Positions 36,905 through 47,444 of a stretch of DNA of 64,000 nucleotides are shown here, piece by piece. The stretch is taken from the NCBI GenBank assembly GCA_025449115.1, contig JAHLKC010000030.1:62001-126000 (forward strand), given 5' to 3'. The stretch comes from Chytridium lagenaria (taxonomy: Eukaryota > Chytridiomycota > Chytridiomycetes > Chytridiales > Chytridiaceae). The notes under the pieces were generated by a model that was given only the letters and a program-made list of their open reading frames with translations, searched no databases and was not told the origin of the DNA. The position numbers and the translations under genes are program-made. Position 1 is the stretch's first letter. Every line of letters begins with the position of its first letter.

Positions 36905-37902
36905 TATTATTTACTATAATAGTAGTGGTGCTTTAACACACACACACACTACTAATACTGTTGTAAATAAAATAAATAAATATATAATAAGAAGGAAGCA
37001 AAAAAAAAATAATAGTAATATTTATTAATAATAATAAATAATATTATTAAAAATAAATATAAATAGAGTAATAGTGTGAGACCAATCAAGTAATATATTA
37101 ATATATATATATATAAATGATGACAAAGCTGATATTACATAAGAATAATTGTCTATCTTACATATTAATGATAGATGTTAGTATTCAAGAGATATACTAT
37201 TTACATGGATGATATTTACAGACATATGTACATAAATATAAGTATATTTAAATCTAATGAATGAATGTAATGAATGAATGAAAAGTTTAATATTTACAAA
37301 CAATACAGTAATAATGTACATGAAGACAATATACAATACAATACAATATGATATGATAATAATATATGGTAGAGGAGAATGCATATCTATATATATACAA
37401 TACTTATAATAATATGTATATCATGTATTTAATTAATAACGAGTAAAGTAACTTGCCCACACTCACTCATATAATATACTCTCTCTCTTACCATGAATTT
37501 GCATGTTTATTTTTATATTTATTTATTATATTTATATTTATATATTATACATATTATATGTACTATTTATATTTATTTATTCTACTTACTTTGTGGTTGT
37601 TGCTTTTATTTAACTGTTTGATGTTTGATGATGATGATGCATCCCATCCTCATCCATCCCCCATCCAGCAAAGTTCCTTTTATTTTCTTTTATTTCTTTT
37701 ATTTTCTTTTATTTCTTTTTCAAAAGTATTTAAATAATTCCTATACTACTATCCCATTCCCCCACACAGTACCCCTTTCTTTCTTTTCAAAAATCAGCGT
37801 GTCACCACCACCACTACTCTTCTTCTTCATTTCACACCAAAAAAAATAATAATAAATAACCAAAAACCTCTCTCAACCTTCCCCCTTATCTATATAGTAT
37901 AT
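36905..37902. other. AT-rich divergent spacer with microsatellites
   Basis: About 1 kb without a supportable gene, the most AT-rich part of the window. It holds an (AC)7 run at 36936-36949, an AT run at about 37101-37114, GAATGAAT-type repeats near 37258-37281 and a pyrimidine-rich repeat at 37671-37722. It must contain the promoters of the LtrA-like gene (leftward) and the PB1-ZZ-UBA gene (rightward); the right side becomes C/T-rich toward the start codon. Confidence 0.6.
37671..37722. repeat. Pyrimidine-rich tandem repeat (TTTTATTTC-like units)
   Basis: A short degenerate tandem array in which TTTTATTTTC and TTTTATTTC units alternate several times. It lies upstream of the PB1-ZZ-UBA gene. 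It may be a simple-sequence repeat or a C/T-rich promoter element. Confidence 0.6.
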
Positions 37903-40851
37903 ATGCTGCATGGCCTCGTCCTCCACCACCTTACACTCCCCTCGTCAACCACAAGCTCATCCTCATCCATGCTCTCCTCTACCGTCTCTACCACCAGCCC
38001 CTCCATTGTCATCAAGTCAACCTACTTGGAAGGACGGGGCCATCTTGAGGAGGACATCCCTCAAACTGTGCCTCCTCCTACTTTTGCTGACCTCGAGGTA
38101 AAGCTTGCAAACGTGCACAGAAATCTCTGGTCCTTTGTCGTTACCTACAGGGATGCTGACGGTGATGCCATCACACTGGACACCACCAGGTATGCTCTCT
38201 CTTTAAAAGTTATCTCTTCTTTTTTGGCGTCAAACGGGTAAAAGCCCCATTTTGAACGAGTAGTTTTACTACTTGCAAAGCAAGTCTTGTTTTCTCAAGG
38301 TTGCGTAGCAGGCTTATTAAATGGACGCTCTTTTTTATGCGCGGAGAACATCTCGCAGAGTGCGCTACCGTGTGGCTGTATTCTTAAAAACTCCTATTAC
38401 TACATTTATTGAATGGCATGTTGTTATTATGCCTATGAGAGCTTCAACTCCTCCTTCATCACCACCACTCTTTGCCTTGCTTCAAACGCCATCTGCACTC
38501 GTTGTTTTGGGCAACTTTCCGCTTCGTTTTTGAACCAGGTACCCTACTTGGGTGGCCCTTCCATTCCTCAAAAGTGACAAAATTGTCCAATGAGAATCCT
38601 TCAATATTCCTCCACTCACCCAACTTCCCTCTAGCACCTAATAGGATTGAAACCATATATGTGTCTTTCTTGCAATATTCTAATCTTATCTATTCATCAC
38701 ATACAGAGAGCTTCAAGAACTCGTAAAGAACCTTCTGCCTCTGTGCGCGAGCTTAAAGTTAGAGTTGGCTGATCGCAAGCCTTCTGACGACGACTTTGAG
38801 CTGCTTCACAGCGAAGGCTCTTTGTCTGCTCCTGTCGTTCATTCGGATTCTGAGGACGAGGAGGTTCCCCTCTCTCGTACCTCTCCTGTTGCCGTCCCCC
38901 AAGTTACTCCAATTGTTGAGCATGCTGTCATTGTTCCCTCCCAGTCGCCGTCGGTGGCATCGCTCGAAACAGCCTCTTCTGTTTCAAATGAACGGGAGGA
39001 CGAGCTCTATGTTGTTAGTGAACCGTCTGTCCTTGAGTCGCCGCAACTTCTTGAAGTTCCTGTCAGTGAAATGATGGAGGTTGGTTTTACTTTTTATTTT
39101 TTGCAGCAAAAGCGTTAACACTTTTTTATTAAATTAAAGGCCAAGGAGCTTGATTTGGCCGCCTCGCTCGCCACGGATCCTTTCGCAGACCCCGGTTTCC
39201 GTTACGGAAGATCAAGAAGTCCCTCATTCTGCTGCGGACGAGGCAGAGCAACCTGCAAAGAAAAAGAGCTGGGCAGAATTGGTGAGCACCAACTTGCCTG
39301 AGGTTCCTATTAAAGTTGGCATTTCTGAGGTTTGCCTTGAATCCTCTCAACGGTGGGTGTATTCTTCAGCAGACAAACGTTGGGTTGTTGAGACGGCCGA
39401 GGATGCCTCTTCCGCCACTGTCGCAGCTGAGGAACCTATTCAGATCGAAGCTGTAACAGCACAGCCGAGCGCCGCACCATCCGCTCAGGATGCTGCCGCA
39501 CCCGTTCAAGAAGTTGATGAAATTTCCGAGTTTGTCGCCCGCGTTACTCCCCATATTCAAGGCTTGGCTCGTTGTATCGAGGAGAGAAGCCGCACCTTCT
39601 TCCCGAGCTGACTCGAATCTTACCTCAGACGCTTGCTGGACACAATTTCGGTCTCATTCTTGATGATGGCAAGACTCCTCATTCGAGTGAGGGTTCTCAC
39701 GGTCATCGTAGTCACCGTCATTCGCATGAACATCGTGCTAGCGGACGTCACAAGCATAGTCATTGTCGTCGGGGACCACAGAAACAGGAGGTCCACGTAT
39801 GGTCTGGAGTTTACTGCGACGGGTGCAATGCATTGTCATTCTCGGGCCTTAGGTACAAGTGCGATGAGGTGACCTGCCCTGACTATGGTAAAAATATTTG
39901 ATTAGCGGCAAAAATGTTATCAACAAGCAAAACTAACTTTTTGTTTTTCTCTTTAAAATTTAGACCTCTGCCAGGCTTGTTTCGCAAAGGCTGGAGAGAT
40001 TCACAATCCGTCCCACCATTTCCACGAACTTTCCCGCCCCGACCAAATCCACCGTCACGTTAGCTGCGATGGTTGCGGTAGGAGGTCGTTTGCGGGTTAC
40101 CGCTTCAAGTGCGCAGACTGTCCGGATTATGATCTTTGCATGAGATGTATCCGTGTTTCGGGTGAGATCCACGCCCCTGGCCACTGGTTTAACCGCTCTG
40201 ATGCCAAGGTGAGGCGCAATTTATTTAAATGGTGTATGCAAGAACGTTGATTAAACAGTCTATCATTTAGTTGACTCGTCGTCTTCGTGCAAGCCCACTC
40301 TTTGGTGAAGACCTTCCCCGTCCCCAACAGTCAGTTGTGGTGCTTCAAACCACCACCTCGGCATTGACTCCTACTCCCGTCACGGTTGACACTGTGTCCC
40401 ACTCGCCGTCAACATCGTCTAGCAACAAGGGGAAGGCACCGCTCAGGTCTCTTCAGCCCAACGAGATTCGTGAATTTGAAACCCCAATTTCTGCACCCCT
40501 AAAGACGCTGAAGGTTGGCAGGAAGTCCCTGTCCGTTCCCGTCGTAGCAGCCCTACCCTTGCGGCAGGCTCCACCTCCTTCTCCTCCTCGTCTATGGCTT
40601 CCACCAGCGCACCCGAGGTGGTATCCTTTGCTAGCGCCACCGCCATCCCTCGCCGCGCATCAACTTCCACTCTTGGCCCCACGGCTGTTGACCAAGTTGA
40701 CGGTGGAGACCCTTTGAAGCTTCTTGCTGACATGGGCTTTACAGACCGTGTTGTCAATGCGAGACTTTTGCAGAGGTACCCAGGCAATGTGGATAAGGTT
40801 GCTGAGATTTTGTTGAGGAAGGCTGGGTTTTTTGAGTGGAGAGGATTTTGA
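37903..40851 (+). CDS. p62/NBR1-like selective autophagy receptor (PB1, two ZZ fingers, UBA)
   Basis: p62/NBR1 proteins bind ubiquitinated cargo through a UBA domain and Atg8 through an LIR motif, and polymerise through PB1. Here a PB1 domain (SIVIKSTYLEGRG, then FVVTYRDADGDAITLDTT spliced to RELQELVKNLLPL) is followed at about 38786-38806 by DDDFELL, an acidic-flanked W/F-x-x-L LIR. Ser/Glu-rich linkers lead to two tandem ZZ zinc fingers: GVYCDGCNALSFSGLRYKC with CPDYDLCQACF, and VSCDGCGRRSFAGYRFKC with CPDYDLCMRCI. The C-terminus is a UBA (LKLLADMGFTDRVVNARLLQ). I see no four-tryptophan (NBR1) domain, so it is closer to p62 in layout. A frame change near 39200-39300 and near 40550, and about 5 introns, complicate the join. 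The start could instead be the in-frame M at about 37969. Confidence 0.82.
38190..38706 (+). other. Unusually long intron in the PB1 coding region
   Basis: A 517-bp GT-AG intron splits the PB1 domain between TT and RELQEL; the two flanks join in frame and in motif. Most introns in this window are 40-100 bp. It contains two perfect 6-bp hairpins with 3-base loops (38259-38273 and 38271-38285) that overlap by 3 bases. No coding or snoRNA box pattern was seen in it. Confidence 0.65.
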
Positions 40852-41151
40852 GAATGAGGAGGATGTCATGGCAGGAAGGTGTTTTGGGTGTAAAGCGTTT
40901 GTGGATTATTTACATGCATTGTTGCCGTATTGTGTCATATTCTTCATACTCGACCCTCTTTTTCTTTTCTTTTTTTTTTTTGCTTCCCCATATTGATATG
41001 CATTTGTTTCTTTTGTTTCTTGTGCGCGTGCCATGGTCATTATACTTTAGCGGTGAAAAATAAAATGTATTAAACGAATATGTAGCTTTGTCTGGCGTTA
41101 TTTAAATTATTGCCCCCAGTTTCAGAAGAAATATTTCATGCCGCTAGGAAA
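40852..41151. other. Convergent spacer after the autophagy-receptor gene
   Basis: T-rich 3' flank with an AATAAA-like motif near 41060. No gene was seen. Confidence 0.4.
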
Positions 41152-41981
41152 TTACTCTGGCGCCTCCAACTCTTTCTCAACCTGCGCCAATACCTTCACC
41201 AACACGTCCGCAGGCGCTGTCGTGAAAAAGGTCGCCGGGTAGCTCCTTGTTCCCCATTGATCATGCGAGATAACTCGACAACAACCTGCTTGGAGCGTGG
41301 GGTAGCGCAGAAGACGGTGCGCGCCGTCCACGTCTGGGTAGAGGGACGTCCCTCGAGGAGTATACATCTAAAGTTATAACGTTACTACACATCAAAAAAA
41401 AATCAATAACGTACAGGATAACCGCTCGCAGGGTCAGTCGCATCCGCCCAATACCCCAACTCACTCAATCTCGCTCTCACGATCTCCACCCATTTACAAA
41501 ACTACCCCAAACCCACAACGAATCAGTTTTTTTCCCCAATAAAAAAAAAAAAGGACTCAACTGCTTCCAACAACCAGTTTCGCTCCCAATTCGAATCGGG
41601 TGTGACGGCGATCAAGTCCGTGACGGATTTCCAGAAAGTAGGGACGACGAGGATGTGGGAAAAGGGGGTGGAATGGGTGTAGTGGGTGAACACGTGGGTG
41701 AGGTCTCTTTTGAGATGACGGCCTGGAGTGTGGATGGAGAGGGAGAGGGTGAGAGAGGGGGGGTGGTGAGGAGAGTGGGAGACATGCCGGGTTCTGCTGG
41801 GGGGGGTGAGGGTGAGGTGAATGGAGGTGGTGTAGGAGGGGTGAAGGAGTTTTGGGGGGTCGGATCTTGTTGTTGTTGTTGTTGTTGTGGGTGACAGTTG
41901 AGGGGAGGGTGATGAGGGGAGTTCTTGTATGGTGTCTTTGTTAAAGTCTTGAACAGACCCGGGGGTCATGGTGCATTGCAT
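41152..41981 (-). CDS. MMADHC (cblD)-like cobalamin trafficking protein
   Basis: In animals MMADHC receives processed cobalamin from MMACHC and routes it to methionine synthase or methylmalonyl-CoA mutase. Three exons read on the minus strand. The first starts MQCTMTPGSVQDF and has a low-complexity Thr/Pro/His segment, then VVPTFWKSVTDLIAVTPDSN and LLEAV. Joined exons give FCKWVEIVRARLSELGYWAD and ATDPASGYPMYTPRGTSLYP, then GCCRVISHDQWGTRSYPATF, ending at 41152. The order of GYWADxxDPxSG, SLY, and GCCxVIxHxxWGT is diagnostic of the MMADHC C-terminal domain. The intron before FCKWVE has a long T-run. A Thr run is encoded by a (TTG)n microsatellite. Dikarya lack B12 use, so this supports an early-diverging fungus. 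Confidence 0.85.
41867..41888. repeat. (TTG)n microsatellite within MMADHC coding sequence
   Basis: Seven consecutive TTG units on the plus strand encode a Thr run in the non-conserved N-terminal part of the minus-strand MMADHC-like gene. Variable repeat number would change only linker length. Confidence 0.75.
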
Positions 41982-42189
41982 TGGGAGATGATGTGAAGAA
42001 TGTGGGGGTATACCGACGAATGTTGGATGATGAAGAAGGTGAATGGGGTATTTGTTGCGATGCAGATTCGCTTTCCAGCGAGTATGGGCTTTTTTTATTT
42101 ACGATGATGATGTAAGAATCAAAGATATGACAAATCCCAATCTATTAAAAAATGGATGAATACCCCCAATCTTTGGTTTCTTGTTCATT

Positions 42190-44213
42190 CTAAATCCTGA
42201 AACTTTGGCCTAACGTGCTTTCTATACACGTAAGATGCAACGGTCGTATCGGTGCAATACCATCCTCCTTCCCAGACCCACATCCATCAAAATAGAAAAA
42301 CCCTTGCGGTCGATACGCAACAACTCCATGCAATATCAAACTCCTCAACGCCCTGCCAGCCAACTTCTCCACAGATTCTCTTTGAGAACATGCGTCGCTC
42401 TCTGAAACATCACGGGTGGCCCTTTTCATGGCACTCAAGGCTTCACTGTACCCTATAAACCCTGTGGGGGACGCCACGAGGCGTCAAACAGGGACAGGGC
42501 TTGGTGAAGCGTCCATAAGGGATATGGGGATGGATCAAAAGTCCCGAGGGATATGTTGGATGGAATAGGTTCGTGGTGGATGAGAGGGATGGTCCAGTTT
42601 GTTCTAAGAAGGTGTGAGGGTCAGTGTGATAGGCGTCTGGCGATGACGCGTAGATGCCAAAGTGATGGTAATGAAGACGTTCTTCAAGCCATCGAACACT
42701 GGCGAAAATGTCGGGAAAGTAGGTGATGCGTTCTTCAACTAGGGCGGCGATATCTTTAGTGATGGAGGATTTTGAAATCGATGAATCAGTAGCGTCACTT
42801 CCAAGGCTTTCATTGATCATCGGATTGATGGATTCTGTGAGAGCAAGGATTCCAGCGATAGCATTAAGGTCTGCGGCGCGGCCGCCGACGATGGTATAGA
42901 TGCTCTCGAAAAACATTGCAGATGCAACGTCAATAATAGGGTTAGGGTCCATCGCCCAACTGTCAGCCAAAGTCCCACCTTCATGGACAGGTGTATAAAG
43001 ACCAAAGTTAATCCTCAGCTGTTCAACAAAGTACCGATGAGCGCGATCTCGGTCTAAATCTGAGAACGGGAGAACTGCGGCGACTTCTTTTGCTGCCAAT
43101 GGCAAAAGAACGTGATGTAAAAGGCGGGTGAGCAAACAAGGATGACAGAGATACACGCCGTCTTGCGAGACCCAAGACGTGGTTGATGAACAGTCCAATG
43201 GCCTTGTATCCGACTTCGGAGCGTGCAAGTTTCATGAGGGCTTCGCAGCCGTCAAAGATGAGAATACCGTTATTGGGAGCGAGATTAGAGGTTTGTTCGA
43301 GGACGCTGCAAAAGGCACTGAGAATGGCGATTTCATCGTCCACGGGAGGGAGGTCGTGAGAAGATGTGGCTGGGTTGGCTGTTATGGCACCCCAGTCGCC
43401 TAAGATGGTGCTTGCGACAGCCCCCAAGACAGCAACAATTCCCTGAACAATGTATTTCCATGGAAGACCAGCGGGATCCTTTAGAAAAAATATCAGCAAC
43501 CTTCACTCTATCTTTTTTCTACCTCACCTTCTCGATTTGTGACGCCCATACCCTCACATCTAAGGAGATTGTTGAAGCCGCCATATCAATAACCCTCACA
43601 GGAATCCCATACAATTCATCAAAATCCCCTCCAAACACTTTTGCTATCAGCGAAGTTCCCAGTCTCGCTATAGGCGGACAAACCACTGTAATCCTTCCAG
43701 ACATCCTCGACACCATGATCGTTTGTGCAATCACAGCTTCATGAATCGGATCCATCTCAGACTTCTCCTTCACATCCTCTGCAATCGCCATTTGTCTCTC
43801 CACAGATCTTCCAATGGCTCCACCAAGTCTTCTCCCTTTTCTTGATGACGTTGACCATGCAGGGAGCCAAAAGATTCTTCGCACGAAATCCCCGTACCAT
43901 CCTTGTATTCGAGTGGAAGTCGACGCGCTTGGATTGCATCGACTACGAAGCACGCCACCCCGTCTCCCAATCTCTACATCCATCACCCCACTATGAGATG
44001 GGGCTCCGATTTTCATGACACTCCAAAACGTCTTCCATGATGAAACGAGTTAGAAACAACTTTTTTTTTTATTAAGGATGAAGAAAAACAACAAAAACAT
44101 ACAAGAGCGGCAGCTGTAATAGAGATGGATAGTGCTGGATCAGCTACAATCCGCGAAGCGACGGATGCGGCTCCGCCATACACGAACTTGACGGATGACC
44201 ACACCACATCCAT
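42190..44213 (-). CDS. Unrecognised membrane-anchored protein with a degraded P-loop-like region
   Basis: I do not recognise the family. The start MDVVWSSVKFVYGGAASVAS leads to one hydrophobic helix (LSISITAAALVCF), then an intron (about 44035-44100) and a basic region. A block that resembles a nucleotide-binding fold follows: SGRITVVCPPIARLGTSLIA sits where a Walker A would be but lacks GxxGxGK, while NNGILIFDGCEAL looks like a Walker B strand. VFGGDFDELYGIPVRVIDMA lies between them. A helical C-terminal part (TLADSWAMDPNPIIDVASAM, WLEERLHYHHFGIY) ends in FFYFDGCGSG and stop at 42190. Frame changes occur near 43150, near 43800 and at a C run near 42470. Mitochondrial or ER membrane location is possible. 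No function is assigned. Confidence 0.5.
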
Positions 44214-44267
44214 ATAAATGATGATTTTAATTTATAAAAAAATTAAAATGTTGGGAATGATGCATGT

Positions 44268-45574
44268 TCAATTTGAAGGAGAAGGCGAGGCAGTTGCAAA
44301 AGAATCTGGGGAACCAACACCGACTGTGTTTTGGTTTAGAACCATTTGACGGTATGACTCTAGCATTTCATCGCTGTGTACCTTCATGCGGATTTTGACT
44401 TGATTCTTTTGTGCTCTACAAAAAAACAAGGGGGGTTAGTTTGTTTGATGAAAACCGGACCATCAAGATGAAATCCATACGGTAAACTTACTCTGTGATT
44501 CCCAACATTGCCATCCTGCACTCAATAGCACGAAGACCATCCTCGGCAATAGCATGAGACTTTGCTGGTGTTTCCTCCATGATCTTTCGCATGCAACTCT
44601 CAAAGATATCAATATTCAAGTTTTCCGCTGTTGCTTTCATCTCTGGTGTCCATTCAGGGGATCCTCGTTAGGCTTATCGCCTGTCTGCGGTGAAGTCGTT
44701 GCCTCATGGCTTCTCGATTCCGGGTTTGGAATCAGAACGGGGCTTCCAATATTGGCCCTTTGAAGTACCATATCGATTTGGGCATCGAGAAGCCGCACGG
44801 CTTCTTTATGCGACTGAGGGAGAACGGTGCATGATAGGTTTTCTTCAAGGGCTTGGCTTTGGTGGAGTAGCTCGTCCATGCCAAAGGAGCGCATGATGTT
44901 TTGGATTTCGTTAAAGTCGCCAATGAACTCTTTTTATCTGGCTGGGAAATTCGGGGATTTGCTGGTTTTGCGCCGACGCGAAAGGGTTTAATTCTGAGTG
45001 GGAAGGTGTGGAAAGACCCTGAATTCTGTCTTGAGCAAACAAACTTGCATCTGTAGGGCTTGGATTGAAGTAATCCTCTTCATCGGGATATTCTCTGTCA
45101 TCATTATAGAGGTCGAGTTGGGTGAAATTGCCGTTTGAGTCGAGTCGTGGAGTCCCGTTCTCTGAAGGCTCGATGATATCGGCGATGGGGGGGTAGTTCA
45201 GCATTGACTATTATCGACGGAGGGATACGATTTATGAATGAGTTAGAATTCACGGAAGGTATCAAGTTCAAGGTTTAAGATAACCCTGAGGACTTACCAT
45301 AAAGTCCTCAAACTTGGGAGTTAAACACGCTGAACTTTTTGGATTAAGATTCAAAGCCCAATTTTGATCGAGAATGCGCTGCAGGTTTATGACATTTTGC
45401 TCCATTACTTTGCCTTCTACTGAACGTCTGCGATGCGGTGGAGTGAGGTGAGAGGACGCGACAAAGGTGTTGGGTGGCGGCAGTGGGGGTTCGGAGGGAG
45501 GGTGAGGTCGGTCGAGCGATGGAGTCTCCCAGCGTCCAAGGGGTTCGTTGTAGTGAGATGTCATTTTTGCTCAC
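44268..45574 (-). CDS. Unrecognised acidic/coiled protein
   Basis: No family recognised. Exons on the minus strand: a Pro-rich start (MTSHYNEPLGRWETPSLDRP; an ATG 10 nt upstream is in another frame) with VMEQNVINLQRILDQNWALN; an acidic section (DLYNDDREYPDEEDYFNPSP); then helical segments FNEIQNIMRSFGMDELLHQS and SHKEAVRLLDAQIDMVL; then a last part with EMKATAENLNIDIFESCMRK and a short tail QVKIRMKVHSDEMLESYRQM ending at 44268. The helices and lack of hydrophobic stretches suggest a soluble, coiled-coil-forming protein. It is divergent from the LRRC51 gene (331 bp), so shared regulation with a flagellar gene is possible but unproven. Frame changes near 44920 and 44660 are likely sequence errors or unread introns. 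Confidence 0.5.
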
Positions 45575-45905
45575 AGTTCAACCGTCTGCTCAAGTACTAT
45601 TTTCAATGAAGGGGACAACAAGTTTCCCTTCATTCACATATAAAATATTTTATTTATTTTATTTTTTGGGTGTTTTTGAAGCACAAGCCTGTCTCATCAA
45701 ATGTCGTTGTAGCACGTGGTGGGTTTGAACTGCATATCGACATAATTCCTTTTCGAGATGAGAGATCTACGCGAAGAAGCACTTTATCTGGAGTAGAAGA
45801 AGGGAATCATCAGCATCACCTGTCAGCTAGCAACCTGCTTAGCTTGCTGCTGCACTGTCGAAGACTGTGCACACTTCCGGTCTATACTTGCGTCTCTTTT
45901 GTGTG

Positions 45906-46867
45906 ATGAAAGGACCAAAGATGGGGAGGGACACTGTGCATCATCAGGTGAGTTCAGGCAGACTTCAACCTGTTGAAACACACTACAAAAATGCGGTTTT
46001 CTTATCGTTGTCTCATACATCAGGTTTCCAGCAAGCTCGCTGAAAAGTGGGCGGTGATTCCAAAAGCACCACTGGACTTTTCCTTCAAAGACATTATCAA
46101 TGTTGACGGTATAACCAAATCTCTACACATTTTCTTCTTCCATTGAGAAATAGCTAGACTGATGAACTTTAATAAGACGCTGTTAATGAGGAACCTCGTA
46201 AAAGACCGCAAGTGAGTAGTGACGGCTGGTCCAACACGCAGCTATATACTAAATGAGTTTTAGAAACTTGCGGCGAACCTTAACCAAACCGCCATCACTA
46301 CCGCCATCAGACTCCCAAACAATAGAATCATCAGCCTTGACCATATCACTTCGGTTGCCGTAAAGCTCGGTAGCAGTCTTCAAAATATTGGCTGGATTGA
46401 TCTTTCGTTTAACTGTATAAAAACAATCGACAAGGTAAAAGCCTTTAATCAATTTATCTTTCCATTCTTCATGTTCTTCGATATACCTGCATTTTATTTA
46501 TTCATATGAACGAAAGGAGCTCCTCAATTTTCCGAACCTTAGTACCCTCTACCTCCACGCAAACGAGATCAGCAGCCTCACTGAAGTTGACAAACTGAGC
46601 CATCTTCAGAAACTCCGAACACTCACCCTCCACGGAAATCCGATGGAGAACGTCCCTGGATACCGTCACCACATCATCTCCCGCGTCTCTGGGATCAAAC
46701 ACTTGGACTTTTGTGTCATCACAAAGCAGGATCGACTCACAGCAAGGACATTGGTGGAGAGGTTTGGAAAGAGAAGAGGGCATGGCGGGGGTGGAGGTTT
46801 GGCGGGAACTGGAGATGTGGAAGGAGGATCTGGCACAGGAGGCGCTTCTGATGGGGCTGCGGCATGA
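45906..46867 (+). CDS. LRRC51-like leucine-rich repeat protein
   Basis: LRRC51 (LRTOMT1 in mammals) is a short LRR protein found mainly in organisms with cilia or flagella. Exons: MKGPKMGRDTVHHQ, then VSSKLAEKWAVIPKAPLDFS continuing FKDIINVD, then AVNEEPRKRPQ, then LRR exons with SLQNIGWIDLSFN, NFPNLSTLYLHANEISSLTE and LRTLTLHGNPMENVPGYRHH, ending with a C-terminal cap (IKHLDFCVITKQDR) and a Gly-rich tail. The phrases PLDFSF, NEEPR, WIDLSFN, LYLHxN and LTLHGNPME occur in this order in animal LRRC51. Four introns are read, the first from 45948 (GTGAGT) to about 46022. The Gly-rich tail (RRGHGGGGGLAG) is not part of the family core. Confidence 0.83.
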
Positions 46868-47444
46868 AGTGTATACATTCGTGATCAGTTTTTATAAAAA
46901 GTCATCAAACAAGCAATAACAATTACTGTAAAACTCTCTTGTAGAGCCAACCACGCTAATTGTTGGTTATGACTATTAACGCGATGTCACGAGATTCTGA
47001 AACTTCATAAGCCAAACACCAGAGCCACGTCTCGGAGAGTGTTTCAAGTGTGAAGTGCGCACCAATCATTTTCACGAGAAGTTCTCAATTCCAACTTTAC
47101 GTCTTGGCAACCAACCGAACGCGTCCCATCTGTTGGCGCTCCAACCCTTTTCAGTGCCGTTTGTGATGAGTCCCACATCGCTAATCCCAAAAAGCCCGCT
47201 CGAATGGGAGGGTTCGATAGGGTCTGTCCCCGTCGTTCGCGCACAGCTTTCACCAACCAACTCTAAAACCCTAGTTTCAGATTTTAGTCGTAGCGCGTGG
47301 TGGGTATAAGAAGCAGTCTCAACCCTTCCTCAATTTCTGCACATACAGCTCTTTCTTTCTTTCCTTTTTTATAGAACTTCACACTTTTATATACTAGAAT
47401 TTGGAAAATGTTGGAGCTCGCGCCGCCGCGCCGGCAACCTCACT
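46868..47444. other. Spacer upstream of Frizzled-like receptor gene
   Basis: No conserved coding sequence. A TATAAG-like motif at about 47305 and C/T-rich runs near 47350 precede the receptor gene and may be its promoter. Confidence 0.35.

Noticed and set aside
36905..37902. Short open frames in the AT-rich spacer
   Set aside because: Their products are simple Tyr/Ile/Phe-rich sequences from microsatellite DNA, without similarity or splice signals.
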